DNA from: DATJPR01 sp963752915
Lineage (GTDB): Bacteria; Bacteroidota; Ignavibacteria; UBA10030; UBA6906
Assembly: GCA_963752915.1 (NCBI GenBank)
Contig: CAVVZZ010000011.1
Span: 248,001 to 312,000, forward strand
Length of the DNA: 64,000 nt
Direction: 5' to 3'
Below, in pieces: positions 1 through 8,782 of this stretch. A program made the position numbers and the translations under genes. How positions within the stretch are numbered: the first letter of the stretch is position 1; each line of letters opens with the position of its first letter. The notes under the pieces were generated by a model. It did not search any database, had not been told where the DNA came from, and saw nothing but the letters and a program-made list of their open reading frames with translations.

Positions 1-1
1 G

Positions 2-352
2 ACGAACCTCATGGAGGTTGCGAAGTCCCTCGGGCTCGAATGTCTTGTTGAAGTGCATTCGAAGGACGAGTTGGACGTTGCCGTGAGAGCCGGCGCTGAA
101 TTGATTGGTGTCAATAACCGGGATCTCCACACCTTTTCTGTCGATCTGCGGACGACGATTGATCTTCTCCCGATTGTCCCTCGGGCAGTCACGCTCGTCA
201 GCGAGAGCGGAATTGGAACGGCAGAGCAGATCCTCTTGCTCGTGGAACAGGGAGTCCAGGGGTTCCTTCTTGGAGAATCCCTGATGCGCACCAAGGATCC
301 CGGCAAGACGCTCGCGGACCTGATCGGGAGTGTGCGGAGGGCAACCGCATGA
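2..352 (+). CDS. trpC: Indole-3-glycerol phosphate synthase, C-terminal part (5' end outside window)
   Basis: Converts CdRP to indole-3-glycerol phosphate in tryptophan synthesis. Only the last ~116 residues are present; the frame is open from base 2, so the gene is cut by the window edge. The second half of the TIM barrel is recognisable from GVNNRDL (strand 6), SESGI (strand 7) and GFLLGESLM (strand 8, phosphate binding). The stop overlaps the next start as ATGA at 349-352, which implies translational coupling to trpF. The internal ATG at 11 is not the true start, because the alpha/beta barrel clearly begins upstream. Confidence 0.95.
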   Translation, partial: TNLMEVAKSLGLECLVEVHSKDELDVAVRAGAELIGVNNRDLHTFSVDLRTTIDLLPIVPRAVTLVSESGIGTAEQILLLVEQGVQGFLLGESLMRTKDPGKTLADLIGSVRRATA

Positions 353-1023
353 GCACGCGGATCAAGGTGTGCGGGATCACGCGCGCCGAGGATGCGTTTG
401 CGGCGGTCGATCTTGGAGCAGACGCGATCGGTTTCGTTTTCTATTCCGGCAGTCCCAGGAACGCATCTCCGGCAGTCGTCCGTGATGTTACACGGAATAT
501 TCCGCCATTCGTGACAACCGTGGGAGTATTCGTCAATGCAGATTCCGCATTGATCCGGGATATTGTCACTGAGACGGGGATCCGGGCTGTGCAGCTTCAC
601 GGCGATGAGTCTGACGAAGTGGCACGGTCGCTGCCCTATCCTGTGATCAAGGCGCTGCGCCCTCGCCCGGGGTTCGACGTCTGTTCCCTGAAGCGCATGC
701 AGGGTGTTGTCTATCTGGTCGACGCATTCGAAGAGGGGAAATATGGGGGAACAGGGAAACTGTCTGACTGGACGTTTGCCGTCCAGACAAAGAAGGTCGG
801 ACACGTGATTGTGAGCGGTGGACTCAACGCCGGGAACGTCGGTGAAGCTATCAGAACAGTGCAGCCGTATGCCGTCGACGTCAGCAGCAGCATCGAGAGG
901 GAACCCGGGATAAAAGACCGGACAAAGATCATGCAGTTCATTGAAGCGGTTCGCACCGCCGATTCCCGTTTGTCGAATGAAACTCACTCGGCCGATCATC
1001 AATCCGCATTTCCCGGAAAATAG
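349..1023 (+). CDS. trpF: Phosphoribosylanthranilate isomerase
   Basis: Catalyses the Amadori rearrangement of PRA to CdRP, the step before TrpC. The 224-residue single-domain barrel shows KVCGITRAEDA near the N-terminus (the Cys is the expected general base), QLHGDE in the middle, LVDA (the Asp is the expected general acid), SGGLNAGNV and VDVSSSIE at the C-terminal phosphate site. About 20 residues after the last helix (from TADSRL) go beyond the usual family end and look unconserved. It starts inside the trpC stop (ATGA) and is followed after 29 bases by the DAHP synthase gene. Confidence 0.95.
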   Translation: MSTRIKVCGITRAEDAFAAVDLGADAIGFVFYSGSPRNASPAVVRDVTRNIPPFVTTVGVFVNADSALIRDIVTETGIRAVQLHGDESDEVARSLPYPVIKALRPRPGFDVCSLKRMQGVVYLVDAFEEGKYGGTGKLSDWTFAVQTKKVGHVIVSGGLNAGNVGEAIRTVQPYAVDVSSSIEREPGIKDRTKIMQFIEAVRTADSRLSNETHSADHQSAFPGK

Positions 1024-1052
1024 GGGAGAGGCGAGACCAACAGGATACGACC

Positions 1053-2084
1053 ATGCTTGTCCTCATGAAAACCGACGCTACGCAGGACGAAATCGCTCGG
1101 GTCAAAGAAAAGATTCGATCGTTAGGATTCGCCGCGCACGTCATCCCTGGCGCGCAGCGGGTTGCGATCGGGATCACAGGGAATAAAGGGAAGATCGATC
1201 CGGAGAACTTCACGACGCTGGGAGGCGTCGAAGATGCCGTTCCGGTGTCGAAGCCCTATAAGCTGGTCGGGCGAGACGCAAAACCCGAATCCTCACAGAT
1301 TCGCGTGGGGGATCAGATCATCGGAGGCCGGTCACTGACGGTTATCGCCGGCCCCTGCTCGGTAGAGGGGAGGGAGCAGCTCTTGAATATTGCTCGCGGA
1401 GTCAAGTCCGCCGGTGCACGGTTTCTACGAGGGGGAGCGTTCAAACCACGCTCCTCGCCCTACGCATTCCAGGGAATGAAAGAAGAAGGCCTGGTGCTGC
1501 TCAGGGAAGCGAAGCGGGAAACAGGGCTGAAAATTGTCACGGAAGCGAAAGACGTCCTGACGCTTCCCGCGGTCGCCGAGGTTGCGGACATCATCCAAAT
1601 CGGCACGAGGAACATGAGCAACTATTCGCTGCTGGAGGCGGTCGGCGATCTTCGCATTCCTGTGATCCTAAAGCGCGGCGTGGCTGCGACGATCGAAGAA
1701 TTGCTGATGGCCGCAGAATATATCCTCGCGCGGGGCAACCTGAGCGTCGTGCTCTGCGAACGGGGGATCCGGACTTTTGAGACCGCGACACGCAACACCC
1801 TCGACTTGAATGCTGTTCCCGTGCTCAAGAAACTGTCGCACCTTCCGGTGATCGTCGATCCAAGCCACGGGATCGGGATGTGGGAAGGAGTCCCTTCGAT
1901 GGCTCTGGCGGCGATTGCCGCGGGGGCGGACGGCCTTCTGATCGAAGTGCACCATGATCCTGCGAGAGCGCTTTCGGACGGATATCAGTCGCTCAAACTG
2001 GAGCGCTTCGGCAGTCTCATGAACAAACTCCGGCAACTTGCCCCGATCGTCGATCGTACGATGGACGAGGGAGGAATTGCGTGA
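1053..2084 (+). CDS. aroF: 3-deoxy-7-phosphoheptulonate (DAHP) synthase, type I-beta with N-terminal regulatory domain
   Basis: First enzyme of the shikimate pathway, condensing PEP and erythrose-4-phosphate. Residues ~1-75 form a ferredoxin-like domain of the sort that gives aromatic amino acid feedback in Thermotoga-type enzymes. Residues ~90-343 are the catalytic barrel with AGPCSVE, LRGGAFKPRSSPY, IGTRNMSNY, ILKRG, CERGIRTFE and VDPSHGIG, which hold the PEP-binding and metal-ligand residues. The gene sits inside the trp operon between trpF and trpB, so the entry step of aromatic synthesis is probably transcribed with the tryptophan branch. The stop at 2082-2084 shares its last base with the apparent trpB ATG. 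The symbol is by family; aroG/aroA are used for the same type. Confidence 0.93.
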   Translation: MLVLMKTDATQDEIARVKEKIRSLGFAAHVIPGAQRVAIGITGNKGKIDPENFTTLGGVEDAVPVSKPYKLVGRDAKPESSQIRVGDQIIGGRSLTVIAGPCSVEGREQLLNIARGVKSAGARFLRGGAFKPRSSPYAFQGMKEEGLVLLREAKRETGLKIVTEAKDVLTLPAVAEVADIIQIGTRNMSNYSLLEAVGDLRIPVILKRGVAATIEELLMAAEYILARGNLSVVLCERGIRTFETATRNTLDLNAVPVLKKLSHLPVIVDPSHGIGMWEGVPSMALAAIAAGADGLLIEVHHDPARALSDGYQSLKLERFGSLMNKLRQLAPIVDRTMDEGGIA

Positions 2085-3284
2085 TGGAGACTCGCGGAAC
2101 GATACTCCTTTCCTGATGCGCGAGGGTACTACGGCGCATACGGCGGACGCTTCGTCCCCGAGACCCTGATCACGGCGCTCGATGATCTGACAAAGCTGTA
2201 TGACCATGCAAAAGGCGATCCTGCATTCGATAAAGAGTTCCGGGGATTGCTCCATACGTATGCGGGTCGTCCGACACCCCTGACATTTGCGGACCGGCTT
2301 ACGAACCACTATGGACGTGCGAAAATTTACCTAAAGCGAGAAGATCTGTGCCACACGGGTGCCCACAAAATCAATAATACGATCGGTCAGATCCTTCTGG
2401 CAAAGCGTTCCGGGAAGAAGCGCATCATCGCTGAGACCGGGGCCGGACAACACGGGGTCGCGACTGCAACAGTGTCGGCGAAAATGGGCCTTCCCTGTGT
2501 CGTGTATATGGGTGAAGAAGATATCGTCCGCCAACATCTCAATGTCCAGCGGATGAAGATGCTCGGCGCCGAAGTGCGTCCCGTGAGTTCCGGTAGCAAG
2601 ACCCTCAAGGACGCGACGAACGAAGCAATCCGGGACTGGGTAACCAATGTCGACGACACCTTCTACATCATCGGGTCCGTCGTCGGTCCGCATCCCTACC
2701 CGCAGATGGTTCGTGATTTTCAATCCATCATCGGCGTGGAGGCACGGGAACAGATCCAGGCTGCCGAGGGGCGGCTTCCGGACGTCCTGGTGGCCTGCGT
2801 CGGCGGAGGGAGCAATGCCATCGGGTTGTTCTATCCCTTCCTTGACCTTCCGGTGTCGATGGTCGGTGTCGAAGCCGCGGGGCTGGGTCTCGCAACCGGG
2901 CGTCATGCTGCCACGTTGAGTCTCGGCCGGCCCGGGGTCCTTCACGGCGCATTCAGTTATCTTCTTCAAAACGACGATGGCCAGGTGCAGCTCGCGCACT
3001 CAATATCGGCAGGTCTCGACTATCCGGGGGTCGGTCCCGAGCATAGCGCCTTGAAGGACTCCGGACGTGTGACGTACGTTACCGCTGACGACGCGGAAGC
3101 CGTTCAGGCGGCATACCGACTGGCACAGCTCGAGGGGATCATTCCTGCGCTTGAGTCCGCCCATGCCTTTGCGGAGCTGGAGCGCCTGATGCCTCGAACG
3201 AGCAAAGGAGAGGTTGTTATCGTGAACCTTTCCGGACGGGGCGACAAGGATATTGCGACACTCTCAGAAGGTCTCACCCCATGA
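2084..3284 (+). CDS. trpB: Tryptophan synthase beta chain (frame break near the start)
   Basis: PLP enzyme joining indole and serine. Conserved features are GYYGAYGGRFVPETL at the N-terminus, KREDLCHTGAHKINN (the Lys that binds PLP), GAGQHGVATA, the PLP phosphate loop GGGSNAIG, and SGRGDKD near the end. The conserved N-terminal stretch lies in the frame of 2085-3284, but that frame has no ATG, GTG or TTG before 2247, which would delete ~54 conserved residues. A well-placed ATG at 2084 opens another frame and stops after ten codons. One surplus base near 2100-2102 would join them as METRGTYSFPDARG. The stop overlaps the trpA start (ATGA at 3281). Confidence 0.92.
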
Positions 3285-4061
3285 CAAGAATCGGCAGGAC
3301 GTTTCGCAAATTGAAAAACGAAGGGGACAAAGCACTCACGCTCTTTCTTACGTCGGGCTATCCTCACCTCGACAGTGCCCGGTCGCTTGTGCCGCTCCTC
3401 GCCGATGCCGGAGCGGACATCATCGAACTCGGTATGCCGTTCTCCGATCCACTGGCGGACGGACCGGTGATCCAGGAAAGCTCGACAATCGCCTTGCGAA
3501 ACGGCACGACACTCGGTCGGGTTCTTGAAGATGCGGCATTTGTTCGTGCGCGTGTCGCAATTCCTCTTCTCCTGATGGGATACGTGAACCCCATCCTCCG
3601 ATACGGCATCGAAAGATTCGCCCATGATGCGGCGTCCGCCGGAATCGATGGCGTCATCCTGCCAGAGGTGCCGCTGGAAGAAACAGGCCGCTTCTCGGAG
3701 GCCTTTCGCAGGAACAATCTCGATCACATTCTCCTTGTTACCCCCACGACACCTCCGGAGAGGATTCGTGCCGTTGATGAAAGTTCCTCGGGATTTGTAT
3801 ATTGTGTATCGATGACCGGGGTGACCGGTCGGAAGGCGATTGTGGGAACATCGTATCTCAGCACGGTCCGGACTCTTGTCACGCATAACCCTCTCCAAAT
3901 CGGATTCGGGATCGCCGGACCAGACGACGCGCGATCCATCGCCGCATATGCCGATGGAATCATCGTCGGCACCGCGTTGATCCGGAAGCTGAAAGAAGAG
4001 GAACCGCACGGAACGGCTCGTTCAATGGGTGTCATCCGTCAAAGGCGCTCTTCACACGTGA
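3281..4061 (+). CDS. trpA: Tryptophan synthase alpha chain (frame break near the C-terminus)
   Basis: Cleaves indole-3-glycerol phosphate to indole, which is channelled to TrpB. Seen: TLFLTSGYPHLD, ELGMPFSDPLADGPVIQ (catalytic Glu), GVILPEVPLEE (catalytic Asp position replaced by Glu-containing PEVPLEE; the usual text is PDLPxEE), GFVYCVSMTGVTG and a phosphate-site GFGIAGPDDA. The annotated frame runs on to 4135 with an unnatural tail. After the KEEE at about 3999 the adjacent frame reads NRTERLVQWVSSVKGAL and stops at 4059-4061, which is the expected TrpA ending. One extra base near 3998-4003 explains this. Last gene of the trp operon. Confidence 0.9.
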
Positions 4062-4118
4062 CGTTGTGCAGAATCGGGAGAAGGATGAAAGGTCGCTGCT
4101 CGTTGCAGGCAGGGGTCA

Positions 4119-7100
4119 GTGCGATTCGTCGCTGAAGCGGTTGAGGCCGGTGCTTCTCTGTCCTCTGGCGTGCTCCCATCGCTTCTTCTCGGTCTTCTCC
4201 TCTCTTCATCCCCGCTTTTTTCCCAAACCCCGGAAATGAAATTTGAACATCGCTCGATCGAGCAGGGACTTTCGCAGTCTACGGTGAATGCGATTGCCCA
4301 GGACGCTCAGGGGTTTCTCTGGTTTGGGACACAGGACGGACTGAATAGATTTGATGGATATACGATCAAGGTGTTCAAGCATCGGCCGGGAGACAGCAGT
4401 TCGATCTCTGACAATGGGATATGGTGCCTCGTGCGGGGAAATACTGCAGACCTCTGGATCGGCACCATGCGGGGCGGCCTGAACCGCTATGATCTCCGCA
4501 CCGAGACATTCTCATCATTCGTTCATTCCGATCAAGACACCTCATCGATCTCCGACGACAATGTTACGTCACTGTGTCTGGACAGCCACGGCCGTCTCTG
4601 GGTTGGGACCTTGAGCGGTGGACTCAATATGCTCCATCCCGGTTCCTCCCGATTCGAACATTTCCTTTCCCCATCGAGAGCGACACGGGCTGCCGGCCAA
4701 CACCGTTTGGTCGATCGTTGAAGGTGCGGATGGGAGTATCTGGGTGGCCGAGTGGGGAGGACTCTGGCGCCTCATGCCCGACGGAAAAACATGGGTCCGC
4801 TATCTTCACGAGGCAGGAAATTCCGCGAGCCTATGCGGTAACCAGGTGCGAACCCTGCTTGTCGACGGCGCCGGGAAATTATGGGTCGGAACATGGGGCA
4901 CGGGCCTCGATGAGTATGATGCCCGACAGAACGTCTTTCACCATTTCACAAGCCAGCCCGGCGGAGCTGCAGATCTCAGCAGCAATCTGATCCTGTCGCT
5001 CGGGGTTGACAGTCTGGGACACCCTCTGGGTCGGGACAGGCGATGCAGGGCTCAATCGATGGGATCAAACCACAGGGCGGTTCGACCGCTATCCATAGTG
5101 ATCCTTCCAAGGGCTGGAGCCTCAGCAACGATATTATCACTTCGTTGTATGCGGATCGACTCAGGGGGACTCTGGATCGGCACGGGGCAGGCGGGAGTCA
5201 ATCGCTATGATCGGTGGCGAAATCGATTTCCCGCACTACCGGAATGACCGTCAGGAATCGGGTTACCCTCACGGTAACGATGTATGGGCGATCATACCGA
5301 TCCGAATGGGAGCATCTGGGTCGGCACTTACGGCGGCGGTCTGCTGCGCATGGACAGAAAAGGGAAGACCGTCCAACATTTCGATCACGATCCTGCAAAC
5401 CCCCGCTCCCTGACGCATAACTCGATCCTTTCCTTGTGCCGATCCCATGACGGCACGCTCTGGATCGGAACGGAGGGAGGCGGGTTGGATTGCCTTCCCG
5501 CCGGGACAAGCACGTTTGTTCACCATCGCCATCTGGCGGGCGAGGCCGAATACCCTGATTCAAAATGAAGTGACGTGCATTCTGGAAGATCGAACCGGGG
5601 AAACTCTGGCTCGGTACGAACGGGGGAGGTCTGGACTGTTTTGACCGAAGGACCATGAAGTTCACGCATTATCTTCCCGAAGAGAACAACCCTCACGGAT
5701 TGAGCGCCGGTTCGATCATGGCGTTGCGCGAGAGTCGCGACGGGAAACTCTGGGTGGGAACATGGGGCGGCGGCCTCGATGTCTTCGATCCCCGTACGCG
5801 GGAGTTCGAGCGGTATCACAGAATCGCCCGGAGGACTGAGCAATAATACAGTCCTTTCGATCCTCGAGGATTCGACGGGGACCGTCTGGCTGGGAACGTA
5901 CGGCGGCGGACTAAACCGTTTTGATCCCCACCGCGGCAAGTTCACCGCGTATACCGACGCCGACGGTCTCCCGAACAACGTGGTGTACGGAATTCTCCCC
6001 GACAACGAAGGTCGAGCTCTGGCTGACAACAAATCTCGGCCTGGCGAGGTTCAATCCGTCGAATGGATCATGTCGGGTCTACGATGTGAATGACGGGCTT
6101 CAGGGAAATGAATTTAATCAGGGGGCGTACTATCGGGCGGAGAACGGCGAGCTATTTATCGGAGGAGCAAACGGGTTCAACGCGTTCTTCCCGGATAGAG
6201 ATCCATGACAACCCGAACATCCCTCCGGTGTACCTCACGAGTTTCAGTATCTTCGATCGTCCGGCGAAGATCGCATCGTCCGTCAGCACACTGCAGCGAG
6301 TCCATCTCAGCTATGATCAGAATTTCTTCTCCTTTGAGTTCGTTGCCCTGGACTATTCATCGCCGGGAAAGAACCGGTACGCCTACAGGCTTGAGGGGCT
6401 CGATCATTCCTGGATCGATGCCGGAACACGGCGATTCGCCAGCTATACAAACCTGGATCCCGGGACGTACGTTTTTCACTGGCGCGGTTCGAACAGTGAT
6501 GGAATATGGAATAACAACGGTGCCTTCATTGAGCTCATCATCGATCCTCCGTACTGGAAGACCTGGTGGTTTCGGGCGCTGGTGCTCGCGGCCGCGATCG
6601 GGAGCCTCTTCCTGTTCTATCGCCTGCGTGTCAACAAGCTCATCGCAATCGAGCGGATCCGAACTTCGATCGCGACCGACCTTCACGATGATATCGGGTC
6701 GACGCTCACCGAAATTGCGCTCTTCAGCGAAGTCGGGAAACGACTTCTTGACCGGCAGGCCGCAGAAGAGCTTCCCGAAGGAGAACGGATTGAAGCATTA
6801 AAGAAGCTCGAAGACATCGGCGGGATGGCGCGGAACCTCATTGATGCGATGAGTGACATTGTCTGGTCCGTGAACCCGAAGAATGACACCATCGAATCGC
6901 TGCATGTTGCGTATGCGGGCGCATGCAGCAAAGGTCCTCGAGGCAAAAGGGATCGCCTATGAACTGACATTGCCGTCGTCCCTTCCCCAGCATGCGCTGC
7001 AACCCGCTGTCAGGCGGGGGCTCTACCTCATCTACAAAGAGGCGGTCAACAATGTTGTGAAACATTCGTGTGCGACAGCGGTACGCCTGGTGGTCTCACG

Positions 7101-7284
7101 TGAGCGCTCCCTTGTCGGCCTCACCATCACCGACAATGGTAAAGGCTTCATGACCTTCGAGACGGGGCAAGGGAACGGCGTTATCAATATGCGTTCGCGG
7201 GCAACGTCCCTCGGAGGGGAGTGCACAATCGCATCGGCCCCGGGGTCCGGGACTACCATTACCGTCCAACTTCCTATGAAATGA
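4119..7284 (+). pseudogene. Reg_prop/Y_Y_Y two-component sensor histidine kinase, about 12 frame breaks as given
   Basis: Read across frames this is a ~1050-residue one-TM sensor kinase. It has a signal/anchor segment (LPSLLLGLLL), about a dozen Reg_prop beta-propeller repeats of the type G-LWVGT--GGLNR, a Y_Y_Y domain (~6230-6550), a TM segment (FRALVLAAAIGSLFLFYRL, ~6570-6630), a HisKA_3 box with LHDDIGSTL (phospho-His) and an HATPase with EAVNNVVKHS and DNGKGF. No frame is open throughout. Breaks fall near 4665, 5022, 5092, 5154, 5230, 5293, 5547, 5595, 5825, 6012, 6200 and 6923; all but 5293 are +1. I see no in-frame nonsense substitutions and catalytic motifs are intact, so sequencing insertions are likelier than true decay. 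An ATG at 4085 with a good GGAG is an alternative start if another break lies near 4130. Stop overlaps the regulator start. Confidence 0.75.
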
Positions 7285-7957
7285 CAATGGCGAAGAATGC
7301 GAGCGGCACAGGGACGACAAGGACGACGTTCAGGTTGTCATCGTCGAAGATCGACCCCGGATCCGGGAATCTCTGAGCGAGATCATCGCGCACTCCAAAG
7401 GGTTGACGCTGGCGGGTGCGTTTCCCGATTGTGAGCATCTGCTCGCAGCGCTGGACCCGCTGATCGTGGACGTCATCCTCATGGACATCGGCCTTCCAGG
7501 CATGAGCGGGATTGAGGGAGTGCGGAAGGTGAAGGCGAAACGCCCGGAGGTGGATGTCTTGATGCACACGGTGTACGACGACGACGAAAAGATCTTCCAG
7601 TCCATCTGCGCCGGCGCGTCAGGGTATGTGCTGAAGAACGCCGAACCAGCGGAACTTATTCGCGCGATTCATGAAATCAGTGTCGGCGCTCCGATGAGCG
7701 CCACCATTGCCCGCCGCCTTCTGGAAATGGTGCGCAGTCAGGAACCCAGGAAGCCGGAACATTTGAACCTGACTCCAAGAGAACTCGACATCCTTCAATG
7801 GCTTGTCGAAGGGATGAGTTACAAGCGAATCGCGGAGCAACTCTTCATTTCTCCTCTGACAGTCCAATCCCACATCAAAAGTGTTTACGAGAAGCTCCAG
7901 GTCCACTCCAAATCCGCCGCTGTCTCGAAGGCCTTGAGATATAAGCTTTTTGGCTGA
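7281..7957 (+). CDS. NarL/LuxR-family response regulator (frame break near the start)
   Basis: Likely partner of the preceding kinase: its ATG at 7281 overlaps the kinase stop (ATGA). The receiver domain reads VQVVIVEDRPRIRESL, has the phospho-acceptor in ILMDIGLPG and the conserved Lys in YVLKNAEPAEL. A C-terminal LuxR-type HTH follows (LTPRELDILQWL, ISPLTVQSHIKSVYEKL). The receiver frame is open only from after 7279 and has no ATG before the conserved start. The ATG at 7281 is in another frame, so one base appears to be missing near 7318. Without this repair the first usable start is a TTG at 7403, which would remove the acidic pocket. Confidence 0.85.
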
Positions 7958-8047
7958 TCCCCCCCTGCATTGATATCCTAGAAATACCATAAATATGGGA
8001 TTGTAACTCCCCCGCCCTCACCCTATTTTTGCCTCTGCGGAGAGGGG

Positions 8048-8713
8048 ATGTGGAGCTTCGTCGTACGCCGCTCGATCGACAGCATATCGGGTTTCAGCGC
8101 CCTCGGTCCCGCAGTTGATGCGCGGGCATATCTGGACATGAGCGTCAATGAAGGCGCCCGGTATTTCAACTTCGTTACGGTGGTGAGTTTTGATTCGACT
8201 GGTTCCATGGTGTCAGGACCATCGAGTGATACGATCGGGGTGACCGTCGCAGGGCTGGGGGGTCTTGCGAAGGGAGTGATAACGGGCACCAATATGATTT
8301 GTGCGCAGCCAGGGGCACACACGGGATATGCGTCGCAATGGTGTAATGGGGCGGATGATTCAACCAAAGCGACGCCTGTCCACGTGTCCAAGAACGAGTC
8401 CGTCAGGGCGGATTCACTTGGGAAGTATCACGTCTCACTCGATACGACGACCTATCTTGTGCAGGCTGTTCCCTGGGGGAGGGATAGTTTTGCATACGGC
8501 CGTCTATTGGCCTGAATGGTTCGACAATGCACCGTCGGTTTCCAATGCCACGGCAATTCACCTTCTTGACAGCATGACCTTCATCGCCGACTTCCCGTTG
8601 CGAGCCGCATGTCACTTGCGGAACCAATCATATTCACAGGTTCGTTCAATAATTATGTTGAAGTAGTGTGTGCGTTGCGCCGTTTGTTGCGGTACAAAGG
8701 AGAAATAGTCTAA
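8048..8713 (+). pseudogene. Remnant of a surface protein related to the downstream type IX-type protein
   Basis: Conceptual translation gives an FN3-like stretch (ARAYLDMSVNEGARYFNF) followed by a carboxypeptidase-regulatory-like stretch (GVITGTN..., YASQWCNGADDSTKATPV, GKYHVSLDTTTYLVQAVPW). The next part (YWPEWFDNAPSVSNATAI) is one frame over, from ~8492, and ASRMSLAEPIIFTGSFNNY is in a third frame from ~8597. There is no signal peptide, no clear start and no C-terminal sorting domain. The domain order matches residues ~30-200 of the intact gene at 8783 (SSLWYDGVTDPSNAQSVKV is the equivalent of the ADDSTKATPV segment), so I read this as a truncated paralogue left by duplication or recombination. 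Confidence 0.6.
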
Positions 8714-8782
8714 TGCGGGGCTTGGGGGAAGCCCTGCGTTCTCCTTCTCTAGCGCTATGCCTGCGGGCAGGAGTAATCGGCA

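Noticed and set aside
4119..7284. Phase-variable or recoded sensor kinase
   Set aside because: The breaks are not at long homopolymers or at a shared slip motif, and they are scattered, so sequencing error explains them more simply.
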